From assembly GCF_000745975.1 (NCBI RefSeq), contig NZ_JQKJ01000019.1, positions 39,722 through 103,721 of the forward strand: DNA of 64,000 nt. Reading direction: 5' to 3'. The translations under genes were made by a program, and so were the position numbers. Each line of letters starts with the position of its first letter. The first letter of the stretch is position 1. The notes under the pieces were generated by a model. That model saw only the letters and a program-made list of their open reading frames with translations. It searched no databases and was not told the DNA's origin. The DNA comes from Desulfobacter vibrioformis DSM 8776 (GTDB taxonomy: Bacteria > Desulfobacterota > Desulfobacteria > Desulfobacterales > Desulfobacteraceae). Below, in pieces: positions 52,443 to 61,283 of the stretch.

Positions 52443-53171
52443 ATGAATATCAACGACATTTACATTCAACTGAAAGACGCCCTGAAATCGGAAATTGTCG
52501 CCCACAACCTGGCAGACAAAAGAGTTGACATCAAATGCAAGCCCCTGACCGTCAAAGAGGCCATCGGCACCCCGGATCATGATGACTACCCCATTGTCAA
52601 AGGCAGAGAGGTGATGATGGAAGCAACGTTTGACGGGGCTTCGGGCCAGTCTTTCACGGACGAATATACGGATATCTCTTTATCCGTGGGCGGACTGCTT
52701 GACACAGATCACACAAAAACCAGTGAACGGGCCATTTTCATTGCAGGGCTCAATGCGGTGTACAGATCGTTACAGCTTTGTGAAAAAACAGTGCATTGCA
52801 AGGACAAGGAGCCTGTAGAGTGCGCCCAAAACCTGATTAAGCAGCCGCAGTTTTCAGGGGAAAAAATTCTTCTGGTTGGGCTTCAGCCAAGATTTCTGGA
52901 ATATCTTGCCGGGCAGAACACGGTGCGGGTCCTGGATCTTGACCCGGACAACGTGGGCACGGAAAAGTTTGGTGTGCGCATAGAATCAGGGGAAGAGTTC
53001 AAGGAAGGCATTGACTGGTGCGACATGGTATTTGCCACCGGGTCCACCATTGTGAACGGCAGCATAACCCATTTTTTAAACTGCGGAAAACCTGCCGTAT
53101 TTTTCGGGGTAACCATCAGCGCCCCGGCCAAAATTCTGGGGCTTTCAAGCTATTGCCATTGCGGGCGGTGA
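52443..53171 (+). CDS. DUF4213/DUF364 family protein
   Basis: A 242-residue protein. The N-terminal domain has FTDEYTDISLSVGGLLDTDH; the C-terminal Rossmann-like DUF364 part has ILLVGLQPRFLEYLAGQNTV, VRVLDLDPDNVG, CDMVFATGSTIVNGSI and FFGVTISAPAKILGL. Homologues are linked to metal or metal-cofactor handling in anaerobes, but the reaction is not known. The unusual tail SSYCHCGR is cysteine/histidine-bearing. A weak AAAGGAAATAACAT ribosome site precedes it. Confidence 0.8.
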   Translation: MNINDIYIQLKDALKSEIVAHNLADKRVDIKCKPLTVKEAIGTPDHDDYPIVKGREVMMEATFDGASGQSFTDEYTDISLSVGGLLDTDHTKTSERAIFIAGLNAVYRSLQLCEKTVHCKDKEPVECAQNLIKQPQFSGEKILLVGLQPRFLEYLAGQNTVRVLDLDPDNVGTEKFGVRIESGEEFKEGIDWCDMVFATGSTIVNGSITHFLNCGKPAVFFGVTISAPAKILGLSSYCHCGR

Positions 53172-53248
53172 GGCTGTATGTCCGGAGGACCGGTCTGATG
53201 TTCTCATTTTTTACAGGATAAAACCATCAAAAACAGGGGATAAAAAAT

Positions 53249-53695
53249 ATGGATGAGAATCAATTGATTATTCGGTGTACAAAATGCGGGGCAAAAAACC
53301 GGGTGCCTGAAAACAGGATTTCCGAACGCCCCAAATGCGGCAAGTGCGGAACAACCCTGGGCCTTGAAATTTTTGATGCGCCCGTGAATGTCACGGATAA
53401 CGACTTTCACCGGGAGGTCATGCAGTCATCCCTTCCGGTGCTGGTGGACTGCTGGGCCCCCTGGTGCGGACCCTGCCGGGCCGTAGCCCCTGTTCTGGAC
53501 GACCTGGCAAAAACGTACAAAGGGCGTCTTAAAATTGCCAAGGTCAATGTGGACGAAAACCCGGGTACCGGCTCAAAATACCGGATTCAGAGCATTCCCA
53601 CCATGCTTTTTGTAAAAAACGGAACCCTGGTTGACCAGGTCACAGGGGCATTGCCCAAAGAGGCGTTAGAGGCCCGGATAAGATCATTCATTTGA
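53249..53695 (+). CDS. trxC: Thioredoxin 2-type protein with zinc ribbon
   Basis: A 148-residue thioredoxin: N-terminal zinc ribbon CTKCGAKNRVPENRI followed by PKCGKCGTTLG (four cysteines), then a thioredoxin fold with the active site WAPWCGPCRAVAPVL and the cis-Pro in IQSIPTMLFVKNG. A cytoplasmic disulfide reductase, often induced by oxidative stress. A strong terminator follows. Confidence 0.95.
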   Translation: MDENQLIIRCTKCGAKNRVPENRISERPKCGKCGTTLGLEIFDAPVNVTDNDFHREVMQSSLPVLVDCWAPWCGPCRAVAPVLDDLAKTYKGRLKIAKVNVDENPGTGSKYRIQSIPTMLFVKNGTLVDQVTGALPKEALEARIRSFI

Positions 53696-53698
53696 TCC

Positions 53699-53736
53699 AC
53701 GCCCTGCCGGAATTTATCCGGCAGGCGCGTTTTTAT
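53699..53736 (+). terminator. Rho-independent terminator of trxC
   Basis: CGCCCTGCCGG, loop AATTTAT, CCGGCAGGCGCG then TTTTTAT. It starts 3 nt after the trxC stop and also marks the end of the convergent antitoxin operon. Confidence 0.9.
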
Positions 53737-53951
53737 CTTTCCCTGCCTTCACGAATGATATCGACTATCTCTTTGGATGTAATTTTTGCATTGATAGAAG
53801 GGACATTCAAAGGGGATGCGGTTATTTTTTCAGGTGTAAGGGCAAAAGTTTTGCCGTCCTTTCTTCGAATCAGAACTTTACCTGTATTTTCAGCCTGTGC
53901 AAGAACAACGGCAAGTTTTTGCCGTGCTTCTGAGTATGTATATACTTGCAT
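53733..53951 (-). CDS. Phd/YefM-like antitoxin
   Basis: A 72-residue protein: MQVYTYSEARQKLAVVLAQA, GKVLIRRKDGKTFALTPEKI, then an acidic/basic tail. This is the Phd-like N-terminal fold. It lies one base downstream of the PIN-domain gene on the same strand, a reversed (toxin-first) order. Confidence 0.8.
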   Translation of the reverse strand: MQVYTYSEARQKLAVVLAQAENTGKVLIRRKDGKTFALTPEKITASPLNVPSINAKITSKEIVDIIREGRER

Positions 53952-53952
53952 T

Positions 53953-54347
53953 TTAAACCTCTATTATTTTTACGTTTAAACTTTTCGCGGCCAGAATCAG
54001 CTCGCGATCCAATGTTAACAAAGGTGCTTTCTGTCTGATGGCGCAATCTAAAAAATAAGCATCATAGGCATACATATTTGTTTGCTTTGAAATTGAAACA
54101 GCATTAACAAAATCAGGTTTGATATATCTCAAAGGGATGGTTTCGAATATCAACAACCCTTTTTGTGCTTCGTCCATGGTAAGCCGCTGGCGTTTGAACA
54201 TCGCCGAAAAAGCGTTGCCTATTTCCCATGGAATAGTGAGTGCGGACCGATTAAAGCGTTTCCCGTTGTCAGATCAATGATTTTATTCCGTTCTGGTTCA
54301 TCTACAATTACCGCTATTAATGCCGATGTGTCGATTACAATATCCAC
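53953..54347 (-). pseudogene. vapC: VapC-type PIN-domain toxin with a frameshift
   Basis: From GTG 54347 the frame reads DIVIDTSALIAVIVDEPERN to IGPHSLFH and stops; shifting the frame continues at PWEIGNAFSAMFKRQRLTMD to YAYDAYFLDCAIRQKAPLLT and LDRELI. Joined, this is a full PIN RNase with its acidic residues (DTSA, E in PWEI, YDAYFLD). One base appears to be lost near 54225-54235. So the toxin is likely dead while its antitoxin stays intact, unless a sequencing error or slippage is involved. Confidence 0.75.
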
Positions 54348-54489
54348 AGATTAACCTCTTTGTTAATATTATAGACAATAGTATCAATGTGCTGTCAAAT
54401 TATGGGATAAGGCGGACAGAAATTGTAAATTTGGTAAGCGGCTAAAAAGTTTAGCGCTGCCGCAGCTTATACCACTTGATTTCAAACCA

Positions 54490-54786
54490 TTAGGCATTGA
54501 CCGGGACAATTCTATCTATGATTGCTGCAAGTGTATCATTGTCCATGGCCATGTCGGTATCATATTCAATCTGAAGCATTACCCAGTATGAAGGGGACAA
54601 GCCAAAGTATTTTGAAAGCCGCAGGGATGTGTCTGTGGTAATACTTCTTTTCCCATTGACAATTTCAGATATCCTCATCTGGGAAACGCCGATATCTTTT
54701 GCTAATTTATATTGAGTCAGCCCGTAAGGTTTAATGAACTCTTCAAGCAGTATCTCCCCCGGGTGGACGGCAGGTATTTTTTTCAT
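54490..54786 (-). CDS. higA: HigA-family antitoxin
   Basis: A 98-residue helix-turn-helix antitoxin: MKKIPAVHPGEILLEEFIKP, LTQYKLAKDIGVSQMRISEI and VNGKRSITTDTSLRLSKYFG match the VapI/HigA family. The start at 54786 has an AAGTACTTATG-like weak site. It follows higB by 14 nt. Confidence 0.92.
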   Translation of the reverse strand: MKKIPAVHPGEILLEEFIKPYGLTQYKLAKDIGVSQMRISEIVNGKRSITTDTSLRLSKYFGLSPSYWVMLQIEYDTDMAMDNDTLAAIIDRIVPVNA

Positions 54787-54800
54787 AAGTACCCCCATGT

Positions 54801-55082
54801 TTAATGATAATCTGTGATTTCGACGTCATACGCATTCTCCTGCTTCCAGGTGAAGCAAATGCGCCATTGCTTATTTATCCTAATACTGTATTGACCCTGT
54901 CTATCTCCTGATAGCTTTTCAAGATGATTAGACGGCGGGCTTCTCAAATCATTCAAAGATTCAGACACCTTCAGCATCTTCAATTTTCTGAATGCTGCAC
55001 GCTGCAGGTCATTTGACCATTTTTTTGAATAGATTCGGTCAAAAACTTTTTGGGTCTCCTTATCCCTAAATGATTTAATCAT
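54801..55082 (-). CDS. higB: HigB-family toxin
   Basis: A 93-residue RelE-superfamily killer protein: MIKSFRDKETQKVFDRIYSK, RAAFRKLKMLKVSESLNDLR and LSGDRQGQYSIRINKQWRIC. It cleaves mRNA on ribosomes. Toxin-first order, as usual for higBA. Confidence 0.92.
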   Translation of the reverse strand: MIKSFRDKETQKVFDRIYSKKWSNDLQRAAFRKLKMLKVSESLNDLRSPPSNHLEKLSGDRQGQYSIRINKQWRICFTWKQENAYDVEITDYH

Positions 55083-55229
55083 GCTCAAATTATATAACTT
55101 GCAATAGTATTGTCAACCGATAACCAGCAATCCTACATTTGATATACGCTTTAAAACAGGTTGAAATTTATTCCCTCTGATCTCAAACGCAGATTAAGTT
55201 AATCTCCAATAATCTTTATTGGTTAATTC

Positions 55230-55274
55230 ACCATGAAGCACATGAAGAATGGACTTCTTCATGTCCTTCATGGT
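55230..55274. repeat. CTTCATG repeat, copy 4 (short)
   Basis: ACCATGAAGCACATGAAG, a short loop, then CTTCTTCATGTCCTTCATGG. It has the CTTCATG variant of copy 2 without the long flanks, and lies near the higB promoter region. Confidence 0.7.
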
Positions 55275-55302
55275 AAAAAATCAAGCCCAGCCGGTAGTTG
55301 GA

Positions 55303-55336
55303 GGATATGAGGATATGAGGATATGAGGATATGGTG
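55303..55336. repeat. Short tandem repeat (GGATATGA)4
   Basis: Four head-to-tail 8-nt units GGATATGA, the last ending GG. It lies in a gap between the toxin-antitoxin cluster and a DUF2442-like relic. It could vary in length by slippage; no gene start depends on it. Confidence 0.8.
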
Positions 55337-55450
55337 GGTACCGCACAATTGTGTGCTGGTCAAAATTATAATTGCTGCATCAAAGCACTGCGCCTTGATA
55401 TTTTGACGGGGCGAGGATATCTTAAAGCAACTTCAGCATTAATATAAACG

Positions 55451-55761
55451 GTGAACAACGTGCCGATTATTCTTTTACGCAAATTTCCAGCAAAGGCGGT
55501 AACGATAAAAAAATCACACGAAATTAAAAATATAAAGTTTAAGGGTGGCTCTCTGGTTATTACCATTGACGGAGAAATAAATGTTTTGAACTCAAAGCCA
55601 TATCCCCAGCGCTTGAAAAGGCATCAGCAATGGAGCAATCCTGCTTTGAAATCTCTCCATCCGGCTACGGGATATACTGGCCCCTGATAGACGAAGACCT
55701 TTCCATAGATGGCCTGCTTGGGATTGTTCATGCGCCGCAGTGGCGCAAAAAGACTGCATAG
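55451..55761 (+). pseudogene. DUF2442-like gene with a frameshift
   Basis: The first frame reads IKNIKFKGGSLVITIDGEI; in another frame the message continues as FELKAISPALEKASAMEQSC and SGYGIYWPLIDEDLSIDGLL to the TAG at 55759-55761. Together they form a DUF2442 protein, a family often paired with toxin-like DUF4160 partners. The shift is near 55580-55595. No partner gene is beside it. Confidence 0.65.
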
Positions 55762-55791
55762 CCATGACTATTTCAAAATCTCATTCTAATT

Positions 55792-56271
55792 TTATCTAGG
55801 ATAAATTTTTGTACTGAATCTTTTGAAAACGCCGTTGATATCAACATTAAAGCCGATTTCGATACTGGAGATATTGTCATTATTGCCGTCATTATCGAGA
55901 TCATCCCAGGTAAGTGAAAGCGTGGGGGAACTGATATTATCGAGCAGGGTATAATCGCTGCCATCAACGGAGAGAATAATTGTATCTCCCGAACCAAAGG
56001 AAAGGATTCGGGGACCGGGCAGGCTTGTACTATTATTATTGTAGGTAATGTAAACATTGGTTTGGGACTGGAGATAATTTATTTGTCTGAGTTCCAGGCC
56101 GATTCGATTCAATGCAATGCTGGTTTTTAATGCTGTTTGGGAATTTGTACGGCTGAAAAGGAAGTTTTTAACCCCTGAATTTAAAAACATAGAAGAAAAC
56201 AGGCCAATGATCCCCATTAAAACGATTGTCGCTATGATCTCCACAAGGGTAAACCCTGCTTTATTCTTCAT
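55792..56271 (-). CDS. Type IV pilin-like/pseudopilin protein
   Basis: A 159-residue prepilin: class III signal KAG/FTLVEIIATIVLMGIIG with the conserved Glu at +5, one long N-terminal helix, then a beta-rich part (PRILSFGSGDTIILSVDGSD). PilW/GspJ-like minor pilin. It ends a four-gene pilin operon and its start overlaps the previous gene by 11 nt. Confidence 0.85.
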   Translation of the reverse strand: MKNKAGFTLVEIIATIVLMGIIGLFSSMFLNSGVKNFLFSRTNSQTALKTSIALNRIGLELRQINYLQSQTNVYITYNNNSTSLPGPRILSFGSGDTIILSVDGSDYTLLDNISSPTLSLTWDDLDNDGNNDNISSIEIGFNVDINGVFKRFSTKIYPR

Positions 56272-57877
56272 ACCAGTTGTTCTTTATATAGTTTGAAGGC
56301 ACCAGAACGACCTTAACATCACTACCAATTGTTAAGTTATTCAAATCTCTTAGATAAAAGGAACCGATGTAACTGCTGTTTCCACTGGAGACGGTCAACT
56401 CCTCCCAGGCGTATACGGCGCCGAACCACTGTCCGACCGACCCCATATTGAAGTTACCCATGGTTTCAAGATAGATATGGGCGGAAAGGGATTTGTCTAC
56501 TGCTGTAGATAATTGGTAATTAATGCCGTCCGTGGATACCCACACCTCAAAACTTGATTGAAAAACCGCATCTCCCACAACAAAAATCTCAATGCCCTCT
56601 TCCTCGGTGGCCTCGGAGAGATCAAGATACAGCTTAGTGTTCCAGGACGCATCAATTTCCTTGAAATAGTATTGACCGGGCGACAGGTAGATATCCTTGC
56701 AAGCATATTTAGTTTTTAAAACTCCGTATTTACCCGGGGCAAGTGGGGTTCCTGTACCGCAGATGTCTGTTTCACCTGCGGTGAACGGGGTATCCGGTAA
56801 TTGTAAGGTAGATTCGTAATATTCTTCGGGGTCTTCCGGAACAAGCAGTGGAGGAGATGCGGCATTCTCCAGTATGGAACCCTCAATATCATCTGCCTCC
56901 TTGCTGCTGACACTGCCTGCGGCGGTTGCGTTTCCCTTGATGGAGCCCCCCCAGCCAACACTTATATCCCCCCCGGAGTCCACGTTTCCATTGGCGGTTC
57001 CACTACTTGTGATTGTTACATTACCGCCTGCGATAATATCTCCACCGACGCTTCCAGTGCCTTCGATGGTGACGCTTCCTCCTGCATTGATCGTTCCAAT
57101 GACCTTACAGCTGCCAGAGATCACAACATTCCCTGTGGTTGTGATATTCCCGGCGACAATAACATTCCCTGTGAGGATGACATCTCCCTGGGCATCAATG
57201 TTCCCGGTAACGTCCGCGGTCCCATCTCCTTTACCTCCTTTGACTTCAACAGCTCCTCCTGAAACAATGTTTCCTTCCACCGTTCCGGCCCCTTCTACCG
57301 TTACATTTCCGCCGGCATTCACATCTCCCTTCAGTTTTCCGCTTCCGTTGATTGAAAAGTCATTTGCGGTACTGATGCTTCCCTCCACCTTCGCACTCCC
57401 GGAGATGGACATACCAGCCCCTCCGTAAAGCACGTTTGCGGAATCTATTGTCCAGGGATCGGCCCCGGAGTTCCCCGGCAATGGCAAGGTGCTGTCGGAA
57501 AGTTTTATGTATGAGCGGGCTGTACCGGTGCCCGAAAAACCTGTGGAGGTGATTGTGTAGGATGAAGTTCCCTGTGTTATATCCAAAGAAAAACCGTTTT
57601 CATCCTCCAGCGCATAATCCAAACCACCACCATTGTCTGTAAGTTCGTTGACCGCAGTCGCCTGATCATCTGCACTTCTTATCTTTCCTTTTGCATACCG
57701 GATTCCCGCTTCTGCCATGTAGCGAGCCTTGAGGGAATAATTCGGCGTGAAGACCGAAATCGTGGAAGAGGTAAACAAGGAGAACATTCCAGCACCGAGA
57801 ACCCCTAAAACAACTATGGAGATGATAATGAAAAGCAATGAACTCCCTGTTTCATTTTTAAGATTGTTAATGATCAA
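56261..57877 (-). CDS. PilX-like N-terminus fused to a bactofilin-like beta-helix
   Basis: A 538-residue protein. Residues 1-40 look like a minor-pilin/PilX anchor (ETGSSLLFIIISIVVLGVLG then YMAEAGIRYAKGK). Residues about 150-335 are a regular beta-solenoid of hexapeptide-like repeats (GNVTVEGAGTVEGNIVSGG, GNVVISGSCKVIGTINAGG), as in polymer-forming bactofilins. Residues 350-538 form a separate C-terminal domain ending LRDLNNLTIGSDVKVVLVPS. It sits among three pseudopilins, so it may be an exported pilus-tip or surface component. Residue +1 is Ser rather than Phe. Confidence 0.8.
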   Translation of the reverse strand: MIINNLKNETGSSLLFIIISIVVLGVLGAGMFSLFTSSTISVFTPNYSLKARYMAEAGIRYAKGKIRSADDQATAVNELTDNGGGLDYALEDENGFSLDITQGTSSYTITSTGFSGTGTARSYIKLSDSTLPLPGNSGADPWTIDSANVLYGGAGMSISGSAKVEGSISTANDFSINGSGKLKGDVNAGGNVTVEGAGTVEGNIVSGGAVEVKGGKGDGTADVTGNIDAQGDVILTGNVIVAGNITTTGNVVISGSCKVIGTINAGGSVTIEGTGSVGGDIIAGGNVTITSSGTANGNVDSGGDISVGWGGSIKGNATAAGSVSSKEADDIEGSILENAASPPLLVPEDPEEYYESTLQLPDTPFTAGETDICGTGTPLAPGKYGVLKTKYACKDIYLSPGQYYFKEIDASWNTKLYLDLSEATEEEGIEIFVVGDAVFQSSFEVWVSTDGINYQLSTAVDKSLSAHIYLETMGNFNMGSVGQWFGAVYAWEELTVSSGNSSYIGSFYLRDLNNLTIGSDVKVVLVPSNYIKNNWYEE

Positions 57878-58332
57878 AATTTTTCCTTGGGATCTGACGC
57901 AGTTCGTGTTTTTGCAAAAATGGTGGTAAGTGTATGGCCGCCGGAATTCACCGTCACCTTCATATAATCGGATTCTGACGGGTTCGTAATGATATTCCCT
58001 GCTGCATCAAAATCCACATACTGTGGTTCTTCCACCGCCACGTGAGTTCCTGTACCGTATTCGCCGTTATTGATGCGGTTCTCAATGAGTGCAAGGGCGG
58101 TATCCGGATCTGCATTGATCTTTTTTACATAATCGGCAACAATCTCCTCCATCACCGCCTGCCCTGCAACTTCATCCCTGGCGTTTAGCACAGTGCTGCT
58201 GCTTTTAGTCAGGGCCGTTCCCCCGAGTTGAACCAGAATCGTTCCAAGAATGGCGCTCAAGACCAGGGTTATGATGATCTCCACAAGGGTGAATCCCCTC
58301 TGCCCGATGGAATAAAAGCCGTTTGTTTTCAT
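57874..58332 (-). CDS. Type IV pilin-like/pseudopilin protein
   Basis: A 152-residue prepilin with the cleavage motif QRG/FTLVEIIITLVLSAILG, then an alpha-helical stalk and a short beta domain (YMKVTVNSGGHTLTTIFAKT). Its start and stop overlap both neighbours by four bases, showing a tight operon. Confidence 0.85.
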   Translation of the reverse strand: MKTNGFYSIGQRGFTLVEIIITLVLSAILGTILVQLGGTALTKSSSTVLNARDEVAGQAVMEEIVADYVKKINADPDTALALIENRINNGEYGTGTHVAVEEPQYVDFDAAGNIITNPSESDYMKVTVNSGGHTLTTIFAKTRTASDPKEKF

Positions 58333-58823
58333 TGAATAAATCCCGTCTCGGGAATCAGGGTCATGGTTTCGCTTCCCACCGTTATCTGGAGAGGGTTAAC
58401 AAGCTTGGCATTTGTGTTCTCATCGGTGAAGGCGGTGTAGGGAATGCCATAGATGTCGAAAAGAATTTTAAACGGGGTAATTGTTACATCTGAAACCGTT
58501 ATTTTTACATCCTTTTCACCCGGAAAGGTAAACTGATTGTCTGCATCCTCGGGATCGCTTTTAGCAAAAAACCAGTAAGTGCTGTTTTGGTCGCATGTTA
58601 TTCCCCAACACTTTTCTCCTTCAACACCATCTCCCCAACTGCTGTTTTTCATTGCCTGGGACTGGACAAAACGAATGCGGTTTTTAAGGGTGTCCGCCGC
58701 TGCCATTGAACGTATTGACTGCATATCAGCAAACCGGCTTACTGCAATTGCCGCCAAAATACCGATAATAAAAAGAATGGCAATGACTTCAATTAGAGTA
58801 AAACCGCATATATCATTTTTCAT
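58329..58823 (-). CDS. Type IV pilin-like/pseudopilin protein
   Basis: A 164-residue prepilin: ICG/FTLIEVIAILFIIGIL then RFADMQSIRSMAAADTLKNR (GspH/FimT-like). Two cysteines (EKCWGITCDQ) could form a disulfide. The start at 58823 is the Met seven residues before the processing site. It is the first gene of the operon. Confidence 0.85.
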   Translation of the reverse strand: MKNDICGFTLIEVIAILFIIGILAAIAVSRFADMQSIRSMAAADTLKNRIRFVQSQAMKNSSWGDGVEGEKCWGITCDQNSTYWFFAKSDPEDADNQFTFPGEKDVKITVSDVTITPFKILFDIYGIPYTAFTDENTNAKLVNPLQITVGSETMTLIPETGFIQ

Positions 58824-59101
58824 AACTGTCTTTCGGAAATAAATCCCGGCCGGATAATAATGCCCGCCCATTTTCATATTGACCAAAAATATTCGATTCA
58901 ATTGACAATTGCAACCCAAATCCACCGCATCTTTTTCATGATCCGCCACCATACTGCATTTTCACCAAAATCTGTGAAAGGAAATTTTCCTTATTTTAAT
59001 ATCAAAACAGGCCTTCTAATAACGGCCATGGGCTTGTCTCGTTTTTCAATAACGTGTAAATTTGAATATAACCAAGTTAAATTAAATAAGGAAACCTGAA
59101 T

Positions 59102-59341
59102 ATGCCTACAATATTAGAAGAATTTGAAAATAAGGCCAAAAGTCTGCCGCTAAAAGATCGTGCAGCGTTAATCGAAAGTCTAATTTCCAGCCTTGACGAA
59201 CTGGATGAAACTGAATGTGAAGAACTCTGGGCCCAAGAAGCGGATAAACGCTATCAAGCGTACAAAGCGGGAACGATAACAAGCAGACCGGCCAAGGCCG
59301 TTTTCAGTGATGCTAGAGAGATGTTAAAAGAACTCCGGTGA
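59102..59341 (+). CDS. Addiction-module antitoxin component (orphan)
   Basis: A 79-residue protein of the putative addiction-module/RelB-like family: LPLKDRAALIESLISSLDEL followed by a WAQEADKRYQAYKAG segment and VFSDAREMLKELR. Usually followed by a RelE/ParE toxin, but the next gene is a sensor kinase, so the toxin is absent. AAGGAAACCTGAAT lies upstream. Confidence 0.8.
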   Translation: MPTILEEFENKAKSLPLKDRAALIESLISSLDELDETECEELWAQEADKRYQAYKAGTITSRPAKAVFSDAREMLKELR

Positions 59342-59381
59342 AAAGAATCCGATTATTGAGGGCGGCGTCCGGGACCATGGC

Positions 59382-61283
59382 GTGACGCAACTTAAAACAA
59401 CGCATTTAACAAAAGAGACTAAACAGGGGACATTTTCCAGGATTCGGCTTTTTTTAAGCTCACTTCAAATCCGGTATAAATTTCTCATCAGTTTTGCCTT
59501 GATTTTTTTTCTGTCCATGCTTTTGTGCAACCTGTTCATCTATGCTTATGTGCGCAGCAATATTGAGGACCGTATTGAAAGCGAGCTGACCAATACCACG
59601 GCCATGATTTACAATATGGTCAATACCTCTGTGAATGTCTCCATTAAAAATCATCTGCGGGCCGTGGCGGAAAAGAATCTGGACATACTGACCGGCCTGT
59701 ACCGACAAAGCTTGGCCGGTGCCATTTCCCTGGAACAAGCCCGCAAAAGGGCGGCTCAAGTGATTTTAAGCCAGACCATAGGGGCCACGGGCTATCTTTA
59801 CTGCCTGGACAGCCGCGGGGATGTGGCCGTACACCCGAGAGCCGAACTCATCGGCACCAACGTGGCTGAACACGCCTTTATCCGGCAGATGATGGAAAAA
59901 AAGCAGGGATACCTGGAGTATGAATGGAAAAATCCGAATGAAAAACATCCCCGGCCTAAAGCCCTTTACATGGTCCATTTTAAACCCTGGGGCTGGATCA
60001 TTGCCGCCTCGGCCTACCGGTCTGAATTCATCAGGCTGGTGAATGTCCAGGATTTCAGGCAGAGTATTCTCTCCTTAAAGTTCGGGCAAAGCGGTTATGC
60101 CTTTGTCATTGACAAGGACGGCCGGGCCATCATCCATCCGGTTCTGGAGGATATTAATATTTTGCAGACCCCTGAACTGCCCAATCAATATCTCACTGAC
60201 ATGATGCAGCGCAAAAAAGGCCGGTCTGTTTACTACTGGAAAAACCCCGGGGAGACCCGGGCACGCAAAAAACTGGTAATGTTCAATTATATTCCCGAAT
60301 ACCAGTGGATTGTGGCGTCATCATCCTACCTGGATGAGCTTTACCAGCCCCTGAAAACCATCCGCAATGTGTTTTTAGGCATCTCCCTGCTGTTTTTCAG
60401 CATCATGCTGGCCGTGACCTTTGGCATCAGCCGGACCATTACCACACCGCTTCGCCAGCTCATGACCCGGTTCAGCACGGCCACGGCAGGAGATTACTCC
60501 GCCAGGATGGAGAGCCAGTCCCGGGACGAGGTGGGACAGCTTGCCCGGTATTTTAACCGGTTCATGGACCAGCTTGAAACCACCCACCAGGAGTTAAAGA
60601 GGAATATTACCCGGTCCAAAAATCTTGAAAAACAGGTGATGCAGGCCGGGGACCGGGAACGCATGAATATTGGCCAGGAACTTCACGACGATCTTTGTCC
60701 CCATCTCATCGGCATTTCAGGGCTGACAGCCGTGATCCGGGAAGATCTTAAATCCAGGCACGACCCCGCCGCAGACCTTGCCCGGAAAATGGGGGAACTC
60801 ATGGAAGACGCCGTGGAAAAAACCCGGCAGCTTGCCAGGGGCCTTTGCCCGGTCCATCTGGTCAGCCATGGATTCCAGTCTGCCCTGGAAGAGATTGCCG
60901 ATCAGTTCGCCTATTATTCCGGTATCCGGTTTGAGTGCCATATGGACGAGGGCGTGGATATCCTGCAAGACTCCTGCGCCATTCATCTCTACCATATTGC
61001 AAAAGAAGCGGTGAACAACGCGGTTAAACACTCAAACTGCAACCGGATTCATATTGCGTTAACCCGGGATGCGGCTGACAGCCTGATCCATCTGAAGGTG
61101 ACGGACAACGGTTCCGGTATAAATCCTGATCCTTTTGGCCGGGGCATTGGGTTGCAGATTATGGACTACCGGGCTAAAATTATTGATGCGCAGTTTAACA
61201 TTGAGACAGGATCCAAAGGAACACAGATCCATGTCATTTTGAATTCGCCGGTTCCGGAAAAAAAGGAGCGTGCCCCGGCATGA
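59382..61283 (+). CDS. Sensor histidine kinase with double Cache domain
   Basis: A 633-residue membrane kinase. TM1 near 34-55, an extracytoplasmic double Cache region (ATGYLYCLDSRGDVAVHPRA and GQSGYAFVIDKDGRAIIHPV), TM2 near 330-350, a HAMP linker (ITTPLRQLMTRFSTATAGDY), then a NarX/DegS-type HisKA_3 domain (GQELHDDLCPHLIGISGLTA, phospho-His in ELHDD) and HATPase (AKEAVNNAVKHSNC, DNGSGI). It signals to the response regulator whose start overlaps its stop. The GTG start at 59382 lacks a clear ribosome site. Confidence 0.88.
   Translation: MTQLKTTHLTKETKQGTFSRIRLFLSSLQIRYKFLISFALIFFLSMLLCNLFIYAYVRSNIEDRIESELTNTTAMIYNMVNTSVNVSIKNHLRAVAEKNLDILTGLYRQSLAGAISLEQARKRAAQVILSQTIGATGYLYCLDSRGDVAVHPRAELIGTNVAEHAFIRQMMEKKQGYLEYEWKNPNEKHPRPKALYMVHFKPWGWIIAASAYRSEFIRLVNVQDFRQSILSLKFGQSGYAFVIDKDGRAIIHPVLEDINILQTPELPNQYLTDMMQRKKGRSVYYWKNPGETRARKKLVMFNYIPEYQWIVASSSYLDELYQPLKTIRNVFLGISLLFFSIMLAVTFGISRTITTPLRQLMTRFSTATAGDYSARMESQSRDEVGQLARYFNRFMDQLETTHQELKRNITRSKNLEKQVMQAGDRERMNIGQELHDDLCPHLIGISGLTAVIREDLKSRHDPAADLARKMGELMEDAVEKTRQLARGLCPVHLVSHGFQSALEEIADQFAYYSGIRFECHMDEGVDILQDSCAIHLYHIAKEAVNNAVKHSNCNRIHIALTRDAADSLIHLKVTDNGSGINPDPFGRGIGLQIMDYRAKIIDAQFNIETGSKGTQIHVILNSPVPEKKERAPA

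Noticed and set aside
55303..55336. GGATATGA tandem as an iteron or origin
   Set aside because: Only four 8-nt units, no replication gene or DnaA boxes nearby; simple slippage repeat.
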